Program-made: the position numbers and the translations under genes
Notes under the pieces: generated by a model
The model's input: the letters and a program-made list of their open reading frames with translations, nothing else
What the model was told of the DNA's origin: nothing
Database searches by the model: none
Assembly: GCA_033026295.1 (NCBI GenBank)
Contig: CM065178.1
Span: 24,133,781-24,197,780 of the forward strand
Source: Channa striata
Taxonomy: Eukaryota; Chordata; Actinopteri; Anabantiformes; Channidae
Direction of reading: 5' to 3'
DNA: 64,000 bases
Shown here: in pieces, positions 45,459-56,759 of the stretch
Numbering within the stretch: position 1 is the stretch's first letter
Layout of the letters: each line of letters starts with the position of its first letter

Positions 45459-45835
45459 GATGCTGAACCTCCTTCTTTTGGGTTCAGTTTGGGTCGTGTA
45501 TGTACATAAACGCCATTAAACTTCCCTCTGAGTTCCCTACAAACATCTGTCTGAAAAAAAACACCTCCAGATGACATCACCTGGAGGAACCTTCAGTTCA
45601 GACTATGTCAACTTGGAGTTTGTATCACGGTCAACCTGCCTTTCCAGAGCTCCCACAAATGGAATCATCTGAACTCCCAATGATGAAAAACTCCTCCGGG
45701 TGATGTCGCATGGAGGAGTTTTAATAATAGAAATATTAATATATAGCAAAGTCAGATAGAAGTTTAAAAGCAAGAATGTCCATTTACAAAATAAACTAAA
45801 GCCAAAGAAAGAAAGTTGAAAATCTGTGAAGTCGA
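45459..45835 (+). repeat. hairpin repeat family, copy 3 (longest)
   Basis: Left half matches copy 2: TGCTGAACCTCCTTCTTTTG, GGGTCGTGTATGTACATAAA, CACCTCCAGATGACATCACC, TGGAGGAACCTTCAGTTCAG. The right half (45,745-45,810) matches copy 1: AGAAGTTTAAAAGCA and TAAACTAAAGCCAAAGA. In the middle is a perfect 11-bp inverted repeat (45,687-45,697 with 45,712-45,722). CCTCCAG/CTGGAGG at 45,564-45,587 forms a second small stem. It joins blocks seen separately in the other copies, so it is the best guide to the full element. Confidence 0.8.
45687..45722. repeat. perfect 11-bp inverted repeat within repeat copy 3
   Basis: AAAACTCCTCC and GGAGGAGTTTT around a 14-base loop containing TGATGTCG. Confidence 0.85.
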
Positions 45836-45839
45836 CATT

Positions 45840-46740
45840 CAAAAGATAAAGCTGGTGACATTCGGTGGTGATTGTTTAAATATTTCACAACAGTGAACTG
45901 CAAACATCCACATCCATAATATTTTTCATCATTCATCAACATCCACATGTTTATAAGTGTCTCGTTGTTTTTTAGAAATCAATCTTCTTCTACCTAAAGC
46001 CAAATAAATTCGACATAAATGAGAACGTCCCCAGAAAGCTGCGTGTGTCTTCGAATGGCTGATCGTTGGTCATTCATTCTGATTAATATACTAATAATAT
46101 TATTATTGCTGGATTATGAATGTGTAGTGTGGTCTAAGCAATACTGCATTACTGTATGTTCGCTGTGTTGCATGTTTTATGGAGTTTGCGTACAGCTTCT
46201 GGATAAAGTATAATTATAAATATATACATATATATTTATTGCAGTAGCTGTGCTGCTAGCTAATATTGCTATTTATTTGTTATAAATATAGTTATATAGC
46301 ATCATCATGATATTACTAAATTAGTTGTTTTGTCATTTTAACGAGTTATTTGGGTGGGCTGGGATTTAAATACACAGTCAGTGTCTGTGTTAGGTGACAC
46401 ATCATTTACCTTGATAGGTCGTCAAACATTTATGATCTTTTTATTGGGGGGGGGGGGGGTCATAATGAGTTCACACACGTGTGTATCAGCCAGCCCTGTG
46501 TACATCCAAACATCTACTCTGCACCTTCTGATTATTTCTATTATTAGTCTTTGTTGTGGTTTGTGGTTTTATTTGCTATAATACGTTCAGTGTAATTTAC
46601 TTTTGGATAAATAAATTTGTATCTACTTTATCTTCCATGGGCTTAAAGATGTTAGATGTCGGTTTTTAACTTGTTTGTCACTGTGATTTAGTTTCACATG
46701 TTCACACCTATTTTTTTTTTTTTGACACATTTGTGCGTTT
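45840..46740. other. intergenic sequence, 45.8-46.7 kb
   Basis: AT-rich with a poly-G run of 14 at 46,446-46,459. No gene. Confidence 0.6.
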
Positions 46741-46744
46741 TGCA

Positions 46745-46816
46745 GCTGTGACATGGAAATTTCCCCCCTGTGGGATGAAAAAGGCTTTACTTTATCTCTT
46801 ATCTTATCTTATCTTA
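46745..46816 (+). mobile_element. LINE 3' tail (CR1-clade type)
   Basis: CAGCTGTGACATGGAAATTT, CCCCCCTGTGGGATGAAAAA, GGCTTTACTTTATC and then a TCTTATCTTATCTTATCTTA tail of 5-bp repeats. The CTGTGGGA motif followed by a short tandem tail is typical of Rex1-like LINE ends in fish. A 5'-truncated insertion is the likely explanation. Confidence 0.65.
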
Positions 46817-46819
46817 TGT

Positions 46820-49240
46820 CATTTTGAGTAACACTACTGATTAATCAGTGTTTGGGAAAGTATCGTTTTCTGTTTTTCTCAAATATGAATTCCTTTGAAA
46901 TGCGGTGAGGTCAAAACATAACTAACAGAAAAGAAAATAATAGCATACGTTTCTAAAAAAATGGAACTTAAGTGCTTTATTTAAGTAAATGGATTTAGCT
47001 TCTTTCCAAGGATCATTTGAAAACAAACATACGTGCAGCTACATTGTAATGTTCGTTTTCACGTAGCATGTCGATGATACGAGATTCTGAATTAAAATAC
47101 ATTATTAGAAACTGAGTAAAGTCATGTTCAGTTTTCCTAAAGTCAATGAATCCAGCTGCTTTTCACGCTGAAAGAAAAAGTGTGAAAAGTGTGAATCCAA
47201 CACGCTTAAATGTTCTGTGTCTCTCGCATCTGTCTGCTCCTCTGTAAACACAGGGAACACGTTTTATTTATGGTAATATCACTCTGTTTATATGTCATGT
47301 AGAGACAAGCTGGGAAAAACAGTAGAAAGTGCTGATGTGCGGCGTTCACACAGCGTGTCACTTCTGACGGCACCTTTGCTGCATTTGTGCAGGTGCATTT
47401 GCAAAAAGGAAGCAGTAAAGCAAAACATATTCAGTTATTTCATATTTGTTCTTTTTTAAAGCAAAGGTTTCATATTTTTTGTAGGCGTAGATCATGTTTC
47501 TATAAGCTACTTAATTTGTTTATTTGATCATGGTGAGACTTTGTGCACATGAAATAATAATGAAAACATGAAAATGAAACCTTATCACATGAAACATTAT
47601 TATTTCATGTTTGTGCACATGAAATAATAATGAAAACATATTTCTTTTTAATACACTTGGTTTACTAATTATGATAATGTTATGAGAGTATATTTAAAAA
47701 CATACGAGTCTTTCTTTTTTCCATTTGTTATTTGGCCTATAATACTCGTGTTTGTGTTTTGTTTCCTGAGGGGCTTTTAATTTAAATATTCTGTTTACAT
47801 GCACACACGGCTATATATCACCTTGCAGGTAAAGGTGCTTTGGAAATAAACGTCACAGCTGAACAGCCTCCTCTCATGCAGCCAACAGCATAGTGGTCGT
47901 CTAATATGACACATGCTGTTTAAAATACAAACACACCTTTGTCAATTTTTCCACTGTAACAAGAATGCTGGTCTCATGGAAACAAGCCCGAAAGTAGCCA
48001 AATTCATGGAAAGTCCCCACATGCTGCGCCCGCTCCGGCAAACGCACCATCACTTTCTGTTTTGCACCAAACAACACAGTGTCAGCTGCACAAGAAGAAG
48101 GTCCACGGAGATGAGCAGCGTCGGCCTCGCGAGAAGAGAGAGGCTGCACGCAGGGCCGGGTCAGAAACATGAGACGCGCTCGGCTTTTGTCTTCCGAGTA
48201 ACACAAGCCAGTGGGAGAGCACTGAAGTATTAAAATTAATATGATTTCCGGCTTCCATTAAATTGTGTGTGTGTGTGGGGGGGCTGTGTGAGACCCTCCT
48301 TCTTTTAACCTTTACTCCATCTCCACCTCCTGCGCTGCTGTTAATCTGTATTTCCCATCCACAGTTCTGACTCATCTCTCCAATGAGTGGATCCCACCGA
48401 GCATCTGTTTCGCATCACACGGCCTGAAGGAGTCAGTCTGAAGTCAGTTAGGCCGCCCTTGTTATTGTTGACATCAGTGTTCAGTTCATGTGTCGTCCCA
48501 AATCTCATCTTAAATATTTGCTCACTTGCCTGACGTCTTTGTTAGCTGTTTCAAAAATCAACAGAGCTGTCGTGCAGCGGCCGTTCGTCCACACGCCTAC
48601 GTTGCATCAAATTACAGGCCGTGAAATCGGCTCTTTGCTGCTTTATTTTGGGTCTGTTAACCGAAAAAATGTCCGCAGCAAACTGCTGAAGGTGAGTCAG
48701 TGGCTTTTGGGTGCAACACAACGCAGACACGTGGTCAAAAGATTTGTCTTAGCGTTGACTGGCGAATAAATCGAGTGAGGCAGTGCTGACCGAGTCAAAG
48801 GAAAGAGTGGCGTCAGTGTGGAGGACGAGAAAACATGACACTTTCAAATTGTCCAACGAAAGGTTCAAACAAACAATAACATACAACTGGTTCCGGGAGG
48901 TATTTGTGTTTCTGTACAAACAATCACCTGATAAATATAAATTTCCATAGAACATAATTTCAATAACTGATAATGAAACCACAATGTGGTTAACAGAGGA
49001 AACTCATTCTTACTCAGCAGCAGCTTTGGTTGCTCATCAAGCCTAAACCCATTCACTGAATTAAAGAAAAAAAAAACCTGGGTTTTCCTAAGAATAAACT
49101 ATAATAACACGAATAACGCTCTGACTTTTGTTTCCGGCCAAGATTTCTGATATAGTGAATATAGTTCATGTTTAGTGCAAATTACCAGACGTTTGGACGC
49201 CAATAATCAAACGGAAATGTGAACATTTCACCTTTTTTAC
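46820..49240. other. intergenic sequence, 46.8-49.2 kb
   Basis: AT-rich at its start. Contains the repeat/hairpin at 47,540-47,639 and a short GT run near 48,265. No exon found. Confidence 0.55.
47540..47639. repeat. 30-bp direct repeat with internal 16-bp inverted copy
   Basis: The 30-base unit, beginning TTTGTGCACATGAAATAATA, occurs exactly at 47,540-47,569 and 47,610-47,639, 70 bp apart. Between them CATTATTATTTCATGT (47,595-47,610) is a perfect reverse complement of part of each unit. With the right unit (47,617-47,632) it makes a perfect 16-bp stem with a 6-base loop. Confidence 0.95.
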
Positions 49241-49244
49241 GTGA

Positions 49245-49671
49245 TCATTTTGACCTTAGCATGCAGACATCAGCATGCACTCGTCAAACAATTTGCTGAC
49301 GACACAACTTTTGTCGGACGAGTCAGGAAACAGGGAAGCCCGACTGGGTCTGAAACCCAGCCGAGACAAAAGAACTCCCTGCACCACCCTGCATGAATGG
49401 GGCGTGTGTTCATTATCCCGGTCAGTAACACATCGGCCGTGCTGAAGAATCCTCGTCCACTTTCTGAGAGAACAACGTGGAGAGGAGGCTGCTGGACTCT
49501 CGAGTCCGTTCCACGGTGTGCAAGCTGCTCGGCAGCAGACGTCTCAACCAGCTCACCACACATGGTCGGCTGGTTTTATTATTGTCTCGTCTTATTTCAC
49601 ACCGGGTGAGATGCCACACGGATTCTGTTGTTTGCACCGCTCGCAGTGACAACAAAAGGAACGGAATCAGG
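49245..49671 (+). mobile_element. degenerate LINE (CR1 clade, Rex1/L2-like) reverse transcriptase and 3' end
   Basis: From 49,283 the frame reads VKQFADDTTFVGRV, carrying the FADD box of reverse transcriptase (YADD/FADD catalytic aspartates, 49,298-49,303). Then CTGAAACCCAGCCGAGACAA resembles the segment encoding the LNxxKTKE motif, after a deletion. The end GAGATGCCACACGGATTCTG followed by CAGTGACAACAAAAGGAA matches the usual 3' end of such fish LINEs. Several deletions and frame breaks show it is inactive. Confidence 0.75.
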
Positions 49672-49679
49672 CCCCCTTC

Positions 49680-51815
49680 TGTGTGATGTAGAATCCTTTA
49701 AGCCTGGAAACCTGTTTTCCACAGCAGAATGCAACTGATTTAAGGTTTGGTGGATGGATTTGGAGATGCACATAGAGCAGTGAGAGATGTCTTTGTGCCG
49801 ACGAGTGGTTGGAAAGGAGAAGCCTTTTCATGTGTCGGGGCTGGCAGCGAGTCAACGTGACCCTCGGGCTGCTACTGAGCTTGTGAGGCGAGGCCAAACT
49901 CTGCAGCAGCTCCCTTTATGCTGAGTGATTTACTCGCAAAAATCACAACGCTTTACCACAACGGCCTCACTCCCGTCGCTTTCGTTGACGTGCAAAACGA
50001 TTCAGCAACTTTTTCCTTGTTTTTTTTTTTTTTTAAGTTTCGGAGTTTCGAAGCGATAAAATACAAAGTAAGATTTCTGTTTCCCTCCGTAGTTTTACAG
50101 TGTAATGGAAAATCATAACAGACATTTCTGGTTCTACCTCCAAACAGGTGCTGCAGATAATGTGGTCAACCTGTGGGTTTGTTTACAACCTCACTTCTCA
50201 TTGGCTGACCGCTGGTGTTTGTTACCCTCATGGAATCGCCACGTCTCCACAGATCAGCAATTATCTCAGTGACTAAAATGTTATCAAAACACTTTGGTGT
50301 GACGGCCAGAGCCACAAAAATAAGACCCGGCTTGTAACAAAACACGGCTTTTCTTTAAAGCTCCGCGCACTTTCCGAGAACGAATACACAAATGTTTTTA
50401 AATTCAATTTGAAGGTGGGCTAGAGACGGGCGAAAACCGTTGACTTTTCCACCCGCAGGAAATGAGTCACGTTTTGGTGTGATGTCTAAACTGTTTCCTT
50501 CCACTTGGAAAGTTGGAAAAAACGTCTTTTTTCTGTTGTTTTGGTCGGAAGCCAAACGGACGCGTATCTGCTCAAAAGTTCTAGGTATTCCAGCCGAAGC
50601 TGTTTGAACGATAAACCGCCGGGTTCATGTAAAACAAAACAAGCACAAATCCGAGAAAATTGCAGTAAATTGAATTGACGGTTATTTTGTTAATTGATAT
50701 TGATATGAAATGGATTAATTGATATGAATTGAAGTTTTTTTGGGGGCGGCGTCATTTTCTTTAGTGATTTTATATTGTTGTAAACTAACTATCATTTGGT
50801 TTGGGGCTAAAAAAAGGAAAATGATCACTTATTTGTTCTCTTTTTGAGAGATTTATTAAACCAGTTAAAAGCAAATGTAATTTTCACATAAACCAAAGAA
50901 TAATATACAGTTTAGATGCAGTTTTAGTGATATTACAATGATACATCAGCAGGAGAAAGTGTCAACTTAAAAACAAACATCATCAACTAAATCTGGAGTA
51001 AAGTACATTTTCTTTTTACAAATTCATCTTTCTGTATTCATTACTAAGAACATATCTGTGTTATTAGTCTTCGGACATTTGTGAGACAAACCAACAGACT
51101 TTTACCATTAACACCATTAAAAGACAATAAAATGTATTGTTTTCTTAATGGAGCACTCTTATTCTCAGAGCGTGAACTTTCTTTCTGAATATATAATTCA
51201 AAGTGGTATTTTTGCTTTTAATTAAGTATTCATTAGCCGAATACTTGCACTTTCTGGCAAATAATCTCTAACACTAACACACGACAGAAGCATTTCCGAA
51301 GGCCGCGGAGGAGAAGAAACACACGTGACCTGAACGTGGATGTAAACACTAAATTTTCTTTTTAAATACAGTTTTGCATGTGTTTGCAAACATACACACA
51401 ATGTGTATTTGTGAGATGATTAGCACGCACAGCGTTCCGAACTGTGATGTCAACCGAAGTCACGGTAGAGAATTAGATCAGCCTGATTTCCGTCCGGTGA
51501 ATTTCGGCTGAAGACGACAAACGTGCCTCTGCCGTCTGAACAACCGCATGCGCAGCATGTACTGCAGGTGTGCTCAGCTGTTAGGGGACGAACATTTAGA
51601 AAAAAGCCTGCAGACGGGGGGAAACTGTGGAGTGGGGCGTCAGTGTTGGACAGCAGATTGACGACAAGTCCAGTTTCTCCTGGACTAACACAGTGTGACC
51701 TGTAGATGTTAAAGTACAATTTTGCCAATTGTGGCTCTAGTTTGGGGCCCACGTCTATTAGAATTATTCTAAACGCGTCGGCCGTCCCTGTAATTAAATG
51801 ACGTTGTTGCTTGTA
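49680..51815. other. intergenic sequence, 49.7-51.8 kb
   Basis: No gene supported. Contains a T-run near 50,020-50,034. Confidence 0.55.
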
Positions 51816-51990
51816 GCTGGGAAACTCCACCGGATGACATCATCTTCAGGGGTTGAGATAACGGCATCCGGAGGAGTTCTGAGCAGCAGGTCCCACAACG
51901 CTGCAGCCTCAAAATAACAAGCAACAAGACGGCATCCTCCGAACTGAAACACTCCCCCGGATGATGTCATCTGGAGGCATTTTTCCAGCT
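51815..51990. repeat. hairpin repeat family, copy 4 (two opposed cores)
   Basis: AACTCCACCGGATG (51,823-51,836) and CATCCGGAGGAGTT (51,865-51,878) are inverted copies matching at 13 of 14 positions. About 100 bp further, CCCCGGATGATGTCATCTGG at about 51,955-51,974, followed by AGG, repeats the GATGACATCA core in the opposite sense. The words ACTCCTCCGG, GATGACATCA and CCTCCAG are shared with copies 1-3. Confidence 0.75.
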
Positions 51991-52597
51991 AAAAGTGTTT
52001 TCATAAAGGGAAGCAAAACAAACATGTCGTGGCTTTCACAACAGGAAGCAGGTCGAAAATGAGGGGCCCCGGAAAAACGTTTGGCCCTCTGCTGTCCTGC
52101 ACGTGAATTATTTTCTCTGTTCTCGGTGTCAAACATCACAACACACACTCATAGTTAAAGCCACGGAGGTTCGGGTCACACTCGCCCTCTTATCACGTTA
52201 TCGGTGATAGTGAGAAACGACGATAAGACGTCCGCTTTTTTCCCTCCTCCGCGTCCTTAACTTGGATTACGGCCTCTGGAGCTGGAACCCACAGAACATC
52301 TGTAAGCCAGCGGAAATACCAAAATCTTGCATGCCTCTTTGATTGTTACATTCAAGATATCATGTGGGCTACCAGCGCTGCTGCTGCAAACCATTAGCCT
52401 CAGTAACTGGTGGCTTGTAAAATCCGTTTGGAAATCCTGCAGACAAGGCAGGAGGGGGATGAGATGAGGATTCCACATGGTTATCCAAGGAGATGATCAA
52501 CAAAGGGAGAAGGTGATACAGTCGCCGTGATTTATTGGGCACATGTGGGGATCTTGGAACAAAAAGAGAAGATGAAAAAAGACTTGAGAGGGACGAA

Positions 52598-52622
52598 GGG
52601 GGGCGGGGGGGGCAGGGGGGGT
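52598..52622. repeat. G-rich tract, quadruplex-prone
   Basis: Three runs of six or more G separated by C and CA, on the plus strand. Confidence 0.85.
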
Positions 52623-52819
52623 CTTCTGATTTATTCAAGCTTCATGGCATGTGTATGCGAGAACAAGATTAGTTCAGTAGATCACATCACCCTACATCCT
52701 TTATAGATTTTCATCCTGGCCTGACTTGACCAGCGGTGGGAAGCACAAACATCGACTTGCACTCGAGTTTCTTTTCCTGCCACTTCTGCCGCACAACAAT
52801 TCGGAGGAAGTTGCCTGGG

Positions 52820-52841
52820 TTTTTTTTTTTTTTTTTTTTTT
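52820..52841. repeat. poly-T tract
   Basis: About 22 uninterrupted T. It might be the tail of a minus-strand retroposon, but the adjacent sequence gives no recognisable element. Confidence 0.85.
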
Positions 52842-55000
52842 CTGCTTTATGAATGAAATGTGAAAATGTGAACCACTGTGCACAAACAGGGGACGAACCG
52901 CCCACTTTTCTGTTGGTCGTGTTCCAGTGTGTTTGTGGAAATGTTTTCGGTTGTTTTGTCTTTATTGTTTTGGTCATATTTTGGTTCTTTCTGGTCACTG
53001 TGTGTCCGGTTCTGTCGTTCGTCAGTTGGTGCCTGGGCCCCCTGACCTTTGCCGGCTCGTTCAGTAATCCACCTTATACTTTACAAGCATCTCCACTTTT
53101 CCGCCCTGCAGGCTCAGCGCTGGCGGCCTTGAGCTGTATTCAGGGTCACCGGATCAGGGTGTTGGTCCCTCTCTATAAATCTGTACAGTCTGGACCAGTG
53201 TAAAGTGAAAAAAGTAAAAATTATGACAAACTCATCTTTGATTTGTTACCACTTACAAAACAGCAGTGCCACAATTCAGATGTTTACAGTTTCCATCCAA
53301 ATTTAGTGCAAATTTTGAAATTTCCAGACGGGCAAAAACATAAAGCTCCTTAAATGCACATTTCCACAACTGGAAAGTGATTGGGGGAAAAGGCATTTAT
53401 GTTTTGTGTCTTATTACACATTAAGGACCCTTCCGCTCCAGACCTCTACGACGGTTACGGGCCCCTTCTGAGGATGCCGTGACCCCTCGGGCTGATCTCG
53501 TGAACCTGTAGCGTCACGACTTTTCAGAGTCACACGGTAACCACAGTTTCCAGGCCGGTTAGATGCAGAGGTCAACTCCAGCTGCTGTCGCTCGGAAAGA
53601 AAAGACTTCCAGAGCGCTTAAGCAAAACCTCCAGCGGAGATTAATGCACTGCTTTATTTGCTCCGATCTAGATTCCAGATCCCGTCGTCTTTCTTTATGG
53701 CTTTGCGAGCATTCCTCTTCCCATTATAAACCGCGCGCACGGGAAAAGCAGCGTCATACTTGCCGCGGACGATGATTTGAAGTAGCCGCAGGAGCAGCTG
53801 GCCTCTGCCAAAGGACCAGATCTGGGCAGGTCATCAGTCCGAGCACTTCACAGCTCTGTGCTAACTTTTATGGCAAGTGTTTATGCAAGGTCATGCACAT
53901 TGACTTACACCTTTCCTTTACGCCGGGTTGAAGGGACACATCTGTCAGATGGAAAAGTATCTTGTTTGCTCACGTCCCAGTTGCTTTCCGGGACAATGTG
54001 TTTCGATTATTTTAACAGCTTGAAGATGTTTTTCCTCTTTTTGCTCAATTGACTGACTATTGACTGTACTGCGTCCACGCAGAGGAGGGACCAAAACCTG
54101 TCCTGCGAGACGCTGAAGCCCATCGTTGTCTCCCTGGTGTTTGCTAAAAGACAAATGACTGTAACTTGAACCTCATTCCAATATTTAACACCATCAAACC
54201 ACATCTTCCAAAACTGTACAACTGATTCAACTAGTCCTCCAACCTCCGAGCTTCTCATTCGCCCAGTCTCACAGACGCTCACGCAGGGGGACGCTGGTTG
54301 GAACCAGCCTGTGGTCCAACTGGGCTTCAGCCGCTCCGCTACTCGTCCTTTACAGAAACAGCCAGTCTCACACAACGTTTCATCCTGAAAACACACGACT
54401 GTGTAAAAAGTCTGATTAGAATTAAACATAAAGACACTGGGTTTAGGTCAGTGTCACTGTTTAGACTCAGGACCAAAGCGCATGACAGAGTCAATTCAAT
54501 GAACAGAATGAAAAGTTCAGGATATCTTTACACGGAAACAGTGAAGACAGAGACTAAAAGTCCAAGACGAGTGAGAAACAAACACCAGGACTCGGCGCGG
54601 CTAGACTCTGTGGAAACCAGCAGTCGAAACACCGTGAGACTTTACGTGAGATGAAACTTCACATGGGAAACTTGGATCCCGGTACTTCACACGACACGGT
54701 AATTTAACGCGAGAAACCTGGAGCTAAGCTCAACGGCCAACATGAAGTTCCTTCAAAGACACGAACAACACTGAGCCAAACAAATAGTCCATAAAGTCTG
54801 AGAGCACAGAGCGAGTGACATGGTGGAAACTTGGACGTGATCAGAGAATTTCTATGAGTTTGTAGCACAACACAGAGAATTCAAGTCGTCGCTGTTTGGT
54901 CTCCAACCTGCTCACTGCTGACTGGACACACCTTACCCAGGGACTCAGCAGTGTGAGAATCAGAGACTTGGGAATGGGAATAAAGAAGGAGGGCGGGGCT

Positions 55001-55002
<2 letters not shown>

Positions 55003-55038
<36 letters not shown>
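55003..55038. repeat. (GT)n microsatellite
   Basis: About 18 uninterrupted GT units. Confidence 0.95.
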
Positions 55039-55039
<1 letters not shown>

Positions 55040-55858
55040 ACTGTACATATGACACAGAATCACAACAAAAACAACGTCCACGACGTGGATCACCAAAGCT
55101 TCGCTCAGGCTCAGGTACTACATAAATAAGGTCAGGTGTTGTTGCCGTGTTGTGCTGTTGCTTCAGTTCACTGACTCGTCATGTGCTTTGTTGACCTGTC
55201 CATCCACCCCAACCGCGTCCTGGTAGAGGTTTCCATGTCCAAATACTAAAGCCTCCACAAAAACGTCTAACTGTTTGTTAGAATATAGATGTACCTAATA
55301 AACTGATCTATGAGTTTATTCCCAGTTTAAAAAGTACAAAAACACATCTCCGTCACATTTCCACATGCCGTTACATAGTTCCTATTTAAAGAAATACAGA
55401 CTGTATTTTTTTGACTCCATTTATGGTTTGAATCTTAAAAAAGTAAAACAACTTTTAGCAGCTGTCTCATTAAGCAGCTGTGTGTATCTGCACAAAAGGA
55501 TGATTTACAGCAAACAATGTCTGGATTTTTTGCCCTTATTGTTGGTTGTCGGGTCAGAACAAACCCACACATCCATATTTCTTTTGTTTTAATCCCGTTT
55601 CCTGTGCTGAGGAGCCTGACTGACCTAATCCTGCGGTCCGCTCTCCCGTCTGCAGCCGAATGCACTCAGCGAAAGTCAACGCGCTCGCTCTCTGCAGCGA
55701 TTGTGGTCCGTTTCCCAGCAGGCTGAGCGGCCTGTGGGTGATTCAGTGACCTGCCGTGTCTCAGATGTGTTTACGCAGCAGCTCGAAGGAGCTGCAGAGT
55801 AACCGATCAGCAGGAAGCTCTGAAGGTGCCGAGACAATCAGCTGCACACCAGGGAAGC

Positions 55859-56018
<160 letters not shown>

Positions 56019-56019
56019 C

Positions 56020-56725
56020 AGAGACTGAGTGATACACAACACAGCTGAAGTGGAGGACGGTGGGTGAAAGAAATCTGCCAGGTCAAAGGTCGACACAGCC
56101 ACAGTTACTTCAATCTTACAGTTTCATTCAGTTTTCCAGTGGATTATTAATGAGTGAGTTCTCATAGTTTGGTGGCCGTCCTGGACGGGCTTCTAGAACC
56201 CCAGTCTGTGTGTGTGCCACACTGTGTCAGAGGGGGAGGAAGTGCACAAACGCAAAACTCGAGTAAAAGTACTGGCCTTAAAAACAAGGTCAAATCTTTT
56301 ACTCAAAATCAAAATGACTTCAGTATATAAAGTAAACCAATAAATGATTAGGACATTACAGGTGGTTAAGACACAATGACACATCTGCATTTATTAGTTT
56401 GAAAATGAAATTTAAAATGAACCGGTTCTTTTCTCATCGCTTTCTTCAGAGCTTTAACAGGAGCCTTGTCTTTAATTGTGTTAAAGTGTTTCCTCTTTTC
56501 TCATTGAGTAGCGGACTCATGGAACCGTGTCCCGGTCGGGCCTCGTCACAGAGCTTTGGCTCAGAGACCGAGCAGCAGCGAGACTGTGTGACAGCTGTGA
56601 ATGCAGATGGAGACAAAGGAGGGAAAAGGACGAGCCGACCAAAAGAGAAGAGGACGAGAAAAGACAGAGAAACTCACGGTCTGTTTGCCATTAGTCCATG
56701 TTGTTCAAGTGAGTGTGTGTGTGTG

Positions 56726-56759
<34 letters not shown>

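Larger units (their letters stand above)
52000..55855. other. intergenic sequence, 52.0-55.9 kb
   Basis: No exon found. Contains a G-rich run (52,598-52,622), a poly-T run of about 22 (52,820-52,841) and a GT microsatellite (55,003-55,038). Confidence 0.55.
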
